From NCBI RefSeq assembly GCF_030419005.1, contig NZ_CP106951.1:558001-622000 (forward strand): DNA of 64,000 bases, written 5' to 3'. A model generated the notes under the pieces. It worked only from the letters and a program-made list of their open reading frames with translations. It was not told the DNA's origin and searched no databases. Made by a program: the position numbers and the translations under genes. Positions 48,735-57,198 of the stretch are shown here, in pieces; within the stretch, counting starts at the first letter, position 1; every line of letters starts with the position of its first letter. Source of the stretch: Eleftheria terrae (lineage in GTDB: Bacteria; Pseudomonadota; Gammaproteobacteria; Burkholderiales; Burkholderiaceae_C).

Positions 48735-50396
48735 GTGAAGCCGTCGCGCTACGGGAGTGCGGTGCGGCGCGAAGCCGCAGCCAGGCGTTGCCCGGCCCAC
48801 GACACCCTGACCCCGGCCGACCGGTATGCCGAGCTGTTCACGGCGGTGCAGGCGCAGCGTGTCTTCGCGGACAGCAAGACCTTCGTCGATGCCTCGCCGC
48901 GCGGGGAGCCGCAGGCCATTCTGGCCGCCTACCGTGAGCAGGCCGGCCGGCCCGGCTTCGACCTGGCGTCCTTCGTGCGTGGGCATTTCGAGCCGCCTGG
49001 CCTGCCGGCGAGCGGGTATGTCTGCTCGCCGGGGGAGCCGATCGAGGCCCACATCGACGCGCTGTGGCCGGTGCTGACCCGCAAGCCGCTGCAGCATCCC
49101 GCCCGCTCCTCGCTGCTGCGGCTGCCGCATCCCTACGTGGTGCCCGGCGGGCGGTTCGCGGAGCTCTACTACTGGGACTCCTACTTCACGATGCTCGGCC
49201 TGGCGCCCAGCGGCCGCCGCGACCTGCTGCAAGCGATGACCGACAACTTCGCCTACCTGATCGACACCTACGGCCATGTGCCCAATGGCACTCGCACCTA
49301 CTACCTCAGCCGGTCGCAGCCGCCGGTCTTTGCGCTGATGGTGGAGATGTGCGAGGGCTGCGGCGGCCCGCAAGGCCTGGGCTACCTGCCGCAGCTGATG
49401 CAGGAATACGCCTGGTGGATGGACGGCGCCGACGCACTGGCGCCCGGGCAGGCGCACCGCCGGGTGGTGAAGCTGCCCGATGGCGCGCTGCTGAACCGCT
49501 ACTGGGACGATCGCGACACGCCGCGCGAGGAAGCCTATGTCGAGGATGTCGCCACCGCCGCCGCGGCTGCCGGCCGGCCGGCGAACGAGGTCTACCGCGA
49601 CCTGCGCGCCGCCGCCGAATCAGGCTGGGACTTCAGCTCGCGCTGGCTGCGCGGGGCCGAGGACGGTCCGCCCGGCAGCGAGCCACTGTCGGACATTGCG
49701 ACCACGGCCATCCTGCCGGTGGACCTCAACGCCTTGCTCCACAAGCTGGAAACCAAGCTGGCGGAGCTGTGCCAGGCGCGCGCCCGCACGGCCGAAGCCG
49801 CCCACTACCGCGCCCGCGCCGAGGCCCGCCGCGAGGCGATGCAGCGCTGCATGTGGGATCCGGCGGCTGGCGCCTTCTTCGACCACGACTGGCGGGCCGG
49901 CAGCCGGCGCCGGCGCCTCACCGCTGCCACCGTGGTGCCGCTGTTCGTCGGCATGGCGAGTACGCAGCAGGCCGCGGCGGTGGCGACGACGGTCCAGCGG
50001 CGCCTGCTGGCGCCGGGCGGGCTGTCCACCACCGAGGTGTGGTCGCCGCAACAATGGGACCGGCCCAATGGCTGGGCGCCGCTGCAGTGGATGGCGGTCT
50101 GCGGCCTGGCCCGCTACGGGCATGAGGCGCTGGCTGACCAGATTGCCGGCCGCTGGCTGGCGACGGTGCAGGAGGTCTACAGGCGCGACGGCAAGCTGGT
50201 GGAGAAATATGCGTTGCGCCAAGCGCCGCAGGACCAGGCCTGCGGCGGCGGCGGTGGCGAGTACCCCTTGCAGGATGGCTTCGGCTGGACAAACGGCGTG
50301 ACGCGGCGGCTGCTGGCGTCCCACCCCGGGCGGATGGCCGCCGACCGGAGCCGGCAGGCCGCCACGATGCGCGGGCTGGGCGCCGTGGGGGCCTGA
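48735..50396 (+). CDS. treF: Alpha,alpha-trehalase, glycoside hydrolase family 37
   Basis: Hydrolyses trehalose to two glucose molecules; 553 residues. No signal peptide, so a cytoplasmic (TreF-like) enzyme is likely. The two family signatures are seen: PGGRFAELYYWDSYFTMLGL (about 137-156) and QWDRPNGWAPLQ (about 438-449). The C-terminal Gly-rich GGGGGEYPLQDGFGWTNGV is also present. The catalytic pair is D299 (SGWDFSSRW) and E490 (VEKYAL), equivalent to the E. coli periplasmic enzyme. The start is GTG 48735; no better ATG is in frame. It is monocistronic. Trehalose could come via the ABC importer at 1-3 kb or from storage. Confidence 0.92.
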   Translation: MKPSRYGSAVRREAAARRCPAHDTLTPADRYAELFTAVQAQRVFADSKTFVDASPRGEPQAILAAYREQAGRPGFDLASFVRGHFEPPGLPASGYVCSPGEPIEAHIDALWPVLTRKPLQHPARSSLLRLPHPYVVPGGRFAELYYWDSYFTMLGLAPSGRRDLLQAMTDNFAYLIDTYGHVPNGTRTYYLSRSQPPVFALMVEMCEGCGGPQGLGYLPQLMQEYAWWMDGADALAPGQAHRRVVKLPDGALLNRYWDDRDTPREEAYVEDVATAAAAAGRPANEVYRDLRAAAESGWDFSSRWLRGAEDGPPGSEPLSDIATTAILPVDLNALLHKLETKLAELCQARARTAEAAHYRARAEARREAMQRCMWDPAAGAFFDHDWRAGSRRRRLTAATVVPLFVGMASTQQAAAVATTVQRRLLAPGGLSTTEVWSPQQWDRPNGWAPLQWMAVCGLARYGHEALADQIAGRWLATVQEVYRRDGKLVEKYALRQAPQDQACGGGGGEYPLQDGFGWTNGVTRRLLASHPGRMAADRSRQAATMRGLGAVGA

Positions 50397-50524
50397 ACAA
50401 GGCGTGAGCCACGAGCCGTGGTGTCGAGCACCGCCGCGCTGCGGGCGGCGCGCTGCTGGTGGCAGCGGGAAGGCCGGGCCCGCACCGCGCGAACCGGGTG
50501 CCGAAGCCGCCGGCCCGCACGGCT

Positions 50525-51442
<918 letters not shown>

Positions 51443-51508
51443 GGCGGCTCCTGCGTGTCGAGACGAAGGTCGGCATCATGTCACAGCGGCACCGGCCGCG
51501 CGTCCGGG

Positions 51509-52090
51509 CTAGCTGCGGCCGGGGGACGGCGTGCCGGCCCGGCCGCCGGCATTGCCCACGTCACGGCCCGAGGCCAGCCCGTCGTCGGCTCCCAGGTCGC
51601 TGCCGGCGGACACCGGCATGCCCTGCGATCCCGAGCTCACCCGCTGCAAGCCCAGCTCGGCCTCGCTGGCTTGGCGCCGCTCGCGCCGCCAGCTGTCGAA
51701 GTCGTCGGAGAAGCGGCGGTAGCGCTCCTCGCGCCAATGCTGGTAGTCGGCGTCGGCACGACGCAGCTGCTCGCTGCGCCAGCGCTGGTAGTCGTCATCA
51801 CCGGGAAAGCGGCCCGGCTGCTCCCAGACGGCTGCGGCGCGCTCGCGCTGGAAGCCGTCCGGGTGGCCGCCGTGGCGGTCGAAGCCCTGGCGGGTCGTCG
51901 CGCCTGGCGAGCCGGCGAAGCGGTCATCCGGCCGGGCCGCGCCCTGGACGGTGTCGCGGCTGCCGCCGAAGTACTCGCTCGGCTGTGTTGCGTAGCCAGG
52001 GGTGTCGTTGTCACGCCATTCGGCGTTCGAGAACCCGGTGTCGTCGCGGTGGGCGCCGCGCTCGCGATGGTCGATGTGTCGTTGATACAT
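51509..52090 (-). CDS. Low-complexity Arg/Asp/Gly-rich hypothetical protein
   Basis: I do not recognise a named family. Protein of 193 residues, highly charged, rich in Arg, Asp, Gly and Gln, with RFPGDDDYQRWRSEQLRRAD and related YQHWREERYRRF segments in the second half that may form helices. No signal peptide or hydrophobic segment. Similar proteins lie near stress genes and Gly-zipper proteins in related bacteria, as here. ATG 52090 is the natural start (MYQRHIDHR). It lies 97 bases downstream of the Gly-zipper gene on the same strand. Confidence 0.6.
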   Translation of the reverse strand: MYQRHIDHRERGAHRDDTGFSNAEWRDNDTPGYATQPSEYFGGSRDTVQGAARPDDRFAGSPGATTRQGFDRHGGHPDGFQRERAAAVWEQPGRFPGDDDYQRWRSEQLRRADADYQHWREERYRRFSDDFDSWRRERRQASEAELGLQRVSSGSQGMPVSAGSDLGADDGLASGRDVGNAGGRAGTPSPGRS

Positions 52091-52187
52091 GGGCAGTCCT
52101 TGGAGGTGAAGGCCGCGCCGGCGGCTGTCCGGTGACCGGCAAGTGCCGTACCGCGGCGCCGCCGTGGCGCTGCAGCGGCTGGCCGCT

Positions 52188-52724
52188 TCAGTCGGGCCGT
52201 CCCGCCGGGCTGTCGTCGTGCGGCGTCGATGCGGTGCGCATGCGCTCCCAGGCCGAGCGCACCGCGGGCTGCGCCTCGCGCCATTCCAGCGGCGAGCCGC
52301 CACGTGCGTCGCCCCAGCCTGCTTCGAGCGGCCCGGCCACCTCTTCCCAGTGCTGGGCGCCGGCATGCCGGGTGCTGCCTTCGGCGCCATAGCGGTAGGC
52401 CGGCTCGTAGTCGGCGTAGCTGCGCCCGTCCGAGGCGTAGGGCTGCGCCGCGTGGTGGGCCTGCCATGCCTCGTCCTCCAGCGGCGCGCCTGCCGGCCGG
52501 CCCGCCCCGCCGCCCATGGCAGCCCCGGTGGCCGCACCGACCACTGCGCCGGCGAGGCTGCCGACCGGTCCTGCGGCCAGCCCGCCGACCGCGCCCGCCG
52601 CCAGGCCGGCAACGGCCCCGCCGACCGTGCCGGCCGGATGCTCGCCGAGCGCCTTCTTCGCGGCCTGCAGCACGCCGCTGCTGCCACTGGTGTTCTTGCC
52701 GCCGTGGTCCTTTGCCGTGTCCAT
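52188..52724 (-). CDS. Glycine-zipper domain protein
   Basis: Protein of 178 residues. Residues about 18-75 are a Gly/Ala-rich stretch with GxxxG spacing (VGGAVAGLAAGAVGGLAAGP, then VGAATGAAMGGGAG), as in glycine-zipper membrane-interacting proteins. The rest is acidic/aromatic (YADYEPAYRYGAE, WEEVAGPLEAGWGD) and unassigned. No classical signal peptide. ATG 52724 starts just before this domain. With the preceding low-complexity gene it forms a two-gene unit on the minus strand, probably stress-related (inference). Confidence 0.65.
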   Translation of the reverse strand: MDTAKDHGGKNTSGSSGVLQAAKKALGEHPAGTVGGAVAGLAAGAVGGLAAGPVGSLAGAVVGAATGAAMGGGAGRPAGAPLEDEAWQAHHAAQPYASDGRSYADYEPAYRYGAEGSTRHAGAQHWEEVAGPLEAGWGDARGGSPLEWREAQPAVRSAWERMRTASTPHDDSPAGRPD

Positions 52725-52922
52725 CGAGATCTCCTGCGTTGCGATGCGCCGGGAACCGCCCCGGCACCTGCTCCTGCCCAGGCAAACGGGCGGCCTGGCC
52801 GGCCGCGGCGCGCACGCTCGCGGCGGCCCTGCTTCTCCTGGTGCCGCCGCTGCCTCGCGGATGCCGGCCAGGGCGCGCTTCGCGGAGAATCCCCGCTCGC
52901 CCGCCAATGTCCCCCCTGAGCA

Positions 52923-53600
52923 ATGCCTGCCTTCCTGTCGATCGCCCTCGCTGTGTCATGTGGCACTGCCCTGCATCTCCTCGGTGTGGTGGTGGCCAGC
53001 CGGCTGGCCGGCGTGGGCCTGCGGGACGTGGTGTTCGGCCTCGGGCCCGAGGTGGCCCGCATCGGGCGCTTGCGCTGTCGCTTGCTGCCTGTCGGCGGCG
53101 CGGTGCGGCTGAGCCACAGCAGCGATGCGACGCCCAGCGGCCCCTGGCCCGCCGGTGCGGCGCTGGATGCGCAGGGGCTGGCCTGCCAGGCGCTGGTGAG
53201 CGTCGCCGGCCCGGCCATGTTGTTGCTGGTGGCCGGTGCGTTGCTAGGGTGGCAGGCGCCGGCCGCTTTCCTGTCGGGCTTTGCCGAGATCGTACGCGGT
53301 GCGCTGCAGCCGCTGTCCGAGGGTCAGCGGCTGGTTGGCGAGGCGGGCCGCTGGGCCGCACAGGCGGGGCCGTGGACCCTGGCCGGTACGGTGGCCGCCA
53401 AGATGGCCGCCCTCAACCTGCTGCCGCTGCCGCCGTTCGATGGCGGCGCGGTGGTGCGCCTGGCGGGCGCCGGCCTCGGCGTGCCGGCCGGCCGTCCGGG
53501 CGTCGCAGCCCTCGGCCAGGTGGGTGTGTGGGTGAGCCTGGCCGGCTTCGTGAGCTGGCTGCTTGCCCTGGGTGCCGCGTTCGCCACCACCGCGCGCTGA
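52923..53600 (+). CDS. M50 (RseP/site-2-protease)-like membrane protein lacking the zinc motif
   Basis: Polytopic protein of 225 residues resembling a shortened M50 peptidase. In the first helix the HExxH position reads TALHLLGVV, so the zinc-binding glutamate and second His are absent. The second conserved site is preserved as NLLPLPPFDGGAVV, matching the NxxPxPxLDGG element of site-2 proteases. The fold is therefore likely kept and proteolysis lost. ATG 52923 follows the stop/start region of the divergent Gly-zipper gene. It ends 156 bases before the MoxR gene on the same strand, so it may belong with that system. Confidence 0.65.
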   Translation: MPAFLSIALAVSCGTALHLLGVVVASRLAGVGLRDVVFGLGPEVARIGRLRCRLLPVGGAVRLSHSSDATPSGPWPAGAALDAQGLACQALVSVAGPAMLLLVAGALLGWQAPAAFLSGFAEIVRGALQPLSEGQRLVGEAGRWAAQAGPWTLAGTVAAKMAALNLLPLPPFDGGAVVRLAGAGLGVPAGRPGVAALGQVGVWVSLAGFVSWLLALGAAFATTAR

Positions 53601-53756
53601 GCCCGCGGCGTCGCCCGCGTCCCGTGTCGTGACCTGCTTCACGGGCGGTGTGCCCGGATGGGCCGCACGCCGCCGGCACCCCGTGTCCGGGGATTGGAGG
53701 GCCGGGCGACCTCTGACACACTGCGCCGCTTTTGTTTTCCCGGATCCCGGATCGCT

Positions 53757-54869
53757 ATGAGCCCCTTGCAAGACGCCGCCCGCCAGCTGCGCACAAGCAT
53801 TCGCGCCGCCACCGCCGGCCTGGTCGGCCGCGACCAGCTGGCCGAGTTGATCGTCCTGGCGGCGGTGGCCCAGGAACACCTGCTGGTCGTCGGGCCACCG
53901 GGCACCGGCAAGAGCGCGGTGGTGCGCCGGGTGGCGCAGGCCCTGGGGGGGCGCTACTTCGAATACCTGCTGGGCCGCTTCACCGAACCATCCGAGCTGT
54001 TCGGGCCGGTGGACCTGCGCAAGCTGCGCGAGGGCAGCGTGGAGACCGACGTCACCGGCATGCTGCCGCAGGCCGAGGTGGCGTTCCTCGACGAGGTGTT
54101 CCTCGGCTCCACCGCGATCCTCAACACCCTGCTGGGCGTGCTCAACGAACGCCGCTTCCGCCGCGGACACACCCAGCTGGACTGCCCGCTGCGGGTGTGC
54201 GTCGGCGCGGCCAACGCGCTGCCGGAGGACGAGGCGCTGGCCGCGTTCGGCGACCGCTTCCTGCTGCACACCTTCGTCGAGCCGGTGGCCGATCACCAGC
54301 TGGAGGCCCTGCTGGCCGGCGGCTGGGCCGCCGAGCAGGCGCCGCTGCCCGCCGGAGGCGCGCTGCAGCAGCTGGACCTGCTGTCGCAGCAGCTCAAGCA
54401 TGTGCAGCTGGACGCCGCCCGCCCGGCACTGGCGCAGGCCATCCGCCTGCTGCGGCAGGCGGGCATCGCGCTGTCGGACCGCCGCATCGTCAAGGCGCAG
54501 CGCCTGGTGGCGGCAGCGGCGGTGCTGGCCGGCCGCCTGCAGGCGGGCCAGGCGGACCTCTGGCCACTGCTCTATGTGCTGCCGACGCAGCAGGCCCAGC
54601 ACAGCGCCCGCGAGGTGCTGCGCGAGCTGCTGGCCGCGGCCAGCCATCCGCACCTGTTCGCCGCGGTGGAGGAAGCGAGCCAGCAGCCGCTGTCGCGGGC
54701 CGCCCGCCTGGCCGAGGCGGCGCGTGGCTGGCTGGCGGCCGAAGCCGGTGCAGCGCCTGCCGAAGCGCTGCTGCGCGAGATCGACGCGAACTTCACCGCC
54801 GCCACCCTGCCGCCTGAGCTCGCTGCATTGCGTGCGCAACTGGGCGAGCGCCTGGCCCTCGCCGGATGA
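53757..54869 (+). CDS. MoxR-family AAA+ ATPase
   Basis: AAA+ ATPase of 370 residues. Walker A GPPGTGKS (46-53), Walker B VAFLDEVF (about 108-115), sensor and arginine finger regions follow (GAANALPED, FGDRFLLH). MoxR ATPases act as chaperone-like remodelers with vWA-domain partners. The residue pattern VTGMLPQAEVAFLDEVFLGS is usual for this class. It is the first of four overlapping genes; its stop overlaps the next ATG. The following proteins fit the bpX5, vWA-propeller and bpX6 partners of the ternary systems. Confidence 0.9.
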   Translation: MSPLQDAARQLRTSIRAATAGLVGRDQLAELIVLAAVAQEHLLVVGPPGTGKSAVVRRVAQALGGRYFEYLLGRFTEPSELFGPVDLRKLREGSVETDVTGMLPQAEVAFLDEVFLGSTAILNTLLGVLNERRFRRGHTQLDCPLRVCVGAANALPEDEALAAFGDRFLLHTFVEPVADHQLEALLAGGWAAEQAPLPAGGALQQLDLLSQQLKHVQLDAARPALAQAIRLLRQAGIALSDRRIVKAQRLVAAAAVLAGRLQAGQADLWPLLYVLPTQQAQHSAREVLRELLAAASHPHLFAAVEEASQQPLSRAARLAEAARGWLAAEAGAAPAEALLREIDANFTAATLPPELAALRAQLGERLALAG

Positions 54870-55327
54870 ACCCGCCGCCGCTTCTTGCCGCCGCGGCCGC
54901 CGGCGGCTGGCGCTGGCGCGCCCGCGAGGCACAGCAGCGGCCGCGCGCCGCGGTGGCCTGGGGGCGGGAGGTGTCACGGCAGCTGCTGCAGCGGCTGGGC
55001 CGGCTGCCGGCGACGCAGCAGGCCAGCCTGTCGGCCACCGCCGGTGGCGAGCTGCTGGTGGTGACGGGCGAGGCGGCCGAGTTGCCGTGGGTGGAGGGGG
55101 TGGCCTATGCCGCGCCGTGTGCCGAGGCACCGCAGCTGTGGCTGCCACTGTTGTCCGAGCCGGAGCTGCCTGCCGACCTGATCGCCCGTGCGTTGCAGCA
55201 GCGCTTCGGCCGGGCGCCTCTGCTGCTGTGGCCGGCTCCGCTGGCGGTGGTGCCGCTGGACCGCCAGTTGCCGGTGGGGCCGGCGCTGCTGGCGCGGGTG
55301 GCGCAGCAATGGCGGCAGCCCCGATGA
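54866..55327 (+). CDS. Small protein, probable bpX5-like component of a MoxR-vWA-beta-propeller system
   Basis: Protein of 153 residues beginning in an Ala/Arg-rich stretch. The middle WVEGVAYAAP, LLVVTGEAAELPWVE and PADLIARALQQRFG have the look of the bpX5 family that I recall from the MoxR-vWA-beta-propeller ternary systems. No enzyme motif is seen. ATG overlaps the MoxR stop by 4 bases, and its stop overlaps the next ATG. The Pfam-level name is from memory and needs a profile search; the operon position supports it. Confidence 0.6.
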   Translation: MNPPPLLAAAAAGGWRWRAREAQQRPRAAVAWGREVSRQLLQRLGRLPATQQASLSATAGGELLVVTGEAAELPWVEGVAYAAPCAEAPQLWLPLLSEPELPADLIARALQQRFGRAPLLLWPAPLAVVPLDRQLPVGPALLARVAQQWRQPR

Positions 55328-57198
55328 CAACCGCTTCGCACCCCCTGCCGCCGAGCCTGCAGCCGTGGCGCCGCTGGCTCAGCGACTTCGGGCCGGAGCT
55401 GGCCGTCGAGCTGGGCCGGTTGCTGCAGTGCCTGCACCCGCTGCTGGGCAGCTTCCGCGGCCAGGACCTGGGCGGCGAGCCATGGCCCGACGGCCTCGGC
55501 GACCTGCGCACCCGCGGCCCCTATGAGCGGCTGCTCGCCAGTGAATGGCTGCTGGCCGACGCCTTGCCGGACGAGTTCACGCGTCGCGCCGCCGCTGGCG
55601 AACACCTCTTCCTCAGCCCCCACCCGCGCGCCCGGCAGGCCCAGCGGCTGATCGTGGCGCTGTTCGACAGCGGCCCGCTGCAGCTGGGCGCGCCGCGCCT
55701 GGCTCAGCTGGCCTTGTGGATCCTGCTGGCACGGCGTGCCGCCGAGGCCGGCGGCGAGCTGCGCTGGGGGGTGCTGCAGCAGCCCGGGGCGCTGCTGCCT
55801 GCCACCACATCGCAGGACCTGCGGCGCCTGCTGGAGCAGCGCCGCTTCGAGCCGGCGGGGCCGGAACACTGGGTGGCCTGGCATGCGCACCTGCAGCAGG
55901 AGGCGACGGGCCTGCGCGAATGCTGGCTGATCGGCCCGCCCGCGCTGCAGCCGGGCCGCGCGCCGGCGCCGAGCCATCAAGTGCACCTGGCGCGCGGGCT
56001 GGGCGGCGAGGCGCTCGACGTGACGGTGCGTGGCCCGCACGGCGAACGTCGGCTGGCGCTGCCGCTGCCGGCGGCCGGGCCGGCCCAGCGGCTGCTGCGC
56101 GGCCGCTTCAGCGACACGCCGCCGGCGGGTGCCCTGCATGTGGAGTCGGGCGAGCGGCTGTCGATGCAACGCGCTCCCATCATCTCGCTGCAGGGCAAGC
56201 ACCTGGCCGTGCCCCGGCTGGACGGCCGGGGGCTCACGATCTATGCCGTGCCCCGGGTGGCCGACCGCAAGCCGGCGCAGCCGCGCGACCAGCGCTGGGC
56301 GAAAGGGGCGGAGCCGCTGGCGGTCACCCTGCCCGGCAAGCAGGCGGGGGCGTTGTTCAGCGATGCGAGCCACCTGTTCTTCTGGCAAGTGCCCGGCCTG
56401 GACGTGCGGCCGCGGCCACCGGTGGAGGACTTCGATGCACCGCCGGGCACCGGCTCCTGGCTGCCGTCGGCCTGGCTGCGCCACGGCCGGCAGCAGCGCT
56501 TCTGCGTGGTCGACCGATCGCGGCGGCTGGTCGCCTGGAGCGCCGAGGAGTGCCCGCCCGACGGCAGGCGGTTCGCGGCCGCGGGGGCCGGGATGGAAGT
56601 GGTCGACCGCGAGGTGCTGGCCTGCGTGCAGCTGAATGACCATCAGCTCGCCTATGTCGTGGAGGCCGCCGGGCGGCTCTGGTTGCGCCGGCTCCAGGTG
56701 CGGGGTCCGAACATCAAGGCCAGCCTGCCACTGTGCCCGGCGCCTTCCGCGGCGCCTGCGGTGCTGTTTGCCCAGCCGTCGCCCAAGGCGGACAGCGCCT
56801 GTGCCGTGCGAACGGCCACCGGCACGCAGGAAAGCTGGCGCATCCACCGCCCGAGCCTGAACCCCGCCCGGCGCGCGGCCGGCGAGCCTTTCGATGCGCT
56901 GGACGTGAAGCTCGCGCCCCACTGGCGCGCCATCGGCCTGGTGTGGATGGCAGGCGAAGACCGCTACGCCCTCCTGCTGCAATCGCCCGACCGCACCGCC
57001 ATCCACCTGCAGCAGCCGGACGGCAGCGAGCTGCTCTACACCGCGCCCGCGCCGTTGAAACAGTGCAGCGTCTGCCCCCACACCGGATTGATTGCCATGC
57101 TGACCGAAAAGCACCAGCTCATCGCCTATTCGGCGCCGCAGCGCACGCTGCTGCTCTTCGTCAGCCCCGGCGCGAAGGACGTTCATGACGCCGGCTGA
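55324..57198 (+). CDS. vWA-like domain plus beta-propeller protein of a MoxR ternary system
   Basis: Protein of 624 residues. Residues about 1-170 fit a derived von Willebrand A-type domain (RGPYERLLASEWLLADALPD, LIVALFDSGPLQLGAPRLAQ). The metal site is altered: FDSGP replaces the DxSxS of classical MIDAS motifs. Residues about 230-620 consist of repeating short beta-strand segments with WxxW/Rx-type repeats (SHLFFWQVPGLD, QRFCVVDRSRRLVAWS, HQLIAYSAPQRTLLLFV), consistent with a beta-propeller. No signal peptide or TM helix. Probably the partner of the adjacent MoxR ATPase. Confidence 0.65.
   Translation: MTTASHPLPPSLQPWRRWLSDFGPELAVELGRLLQCLHPLLGSFRGQDLGGEPWPDGLGDLRTRGPYERLLASEWLLADALPDEFTRRAAAGEHLFLSPHPRARQAQRLIVALFDSGPLQLGAPRLAQLALWILLARRAAEAGGELRWGVLQQPGALLPATTSQDLRRLLEQRRFEPAGPEHWVAWHAHLQQEATGLRECWLIGPPALQPGRAPAPSHQVHLARGLGGEALDVTVRGPHGERRLALPLPAAGPAQRLLRGRFSDTPPAGALHVESGERLSMQRAPIISLQGKHLAVPRLDGRGLTIYAVPRVADRKPAQPRDQRWAKGAEPLAVTLPGKQAGALFSDASHLFFWQVPGLDVRPRPPVEDFDAPPGTGSWLPSAWLRHGRQQRFCVVDRSRRLVAWSAEECPPDGRRFAAAGAGMEVVDREVLACVQLNDHQLAYVVEAAGRLWLRRLQVRGPNIKASLPLCPAPSAAPAVLFAQPSPKADSACAVRTATGTQESWRIHRPSLNPARRAAGEPFDALDVKLAPHWRAIGLVWMAGEDRYALLLQSPDRTAIHLQQPDGSELLYTAPAPLKQCSVCPHTGLIAMLTEKHQLIAYSAPQRTLLLFVSPGAKDVHDAG

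Noticed and set aside
55105..57186. 693-codon minus strand frame opposite the vWA-propeller gene
   Set aside because: Gln/Arg-rich shadow frame; four-gene + strand overlap chain is more convincing.
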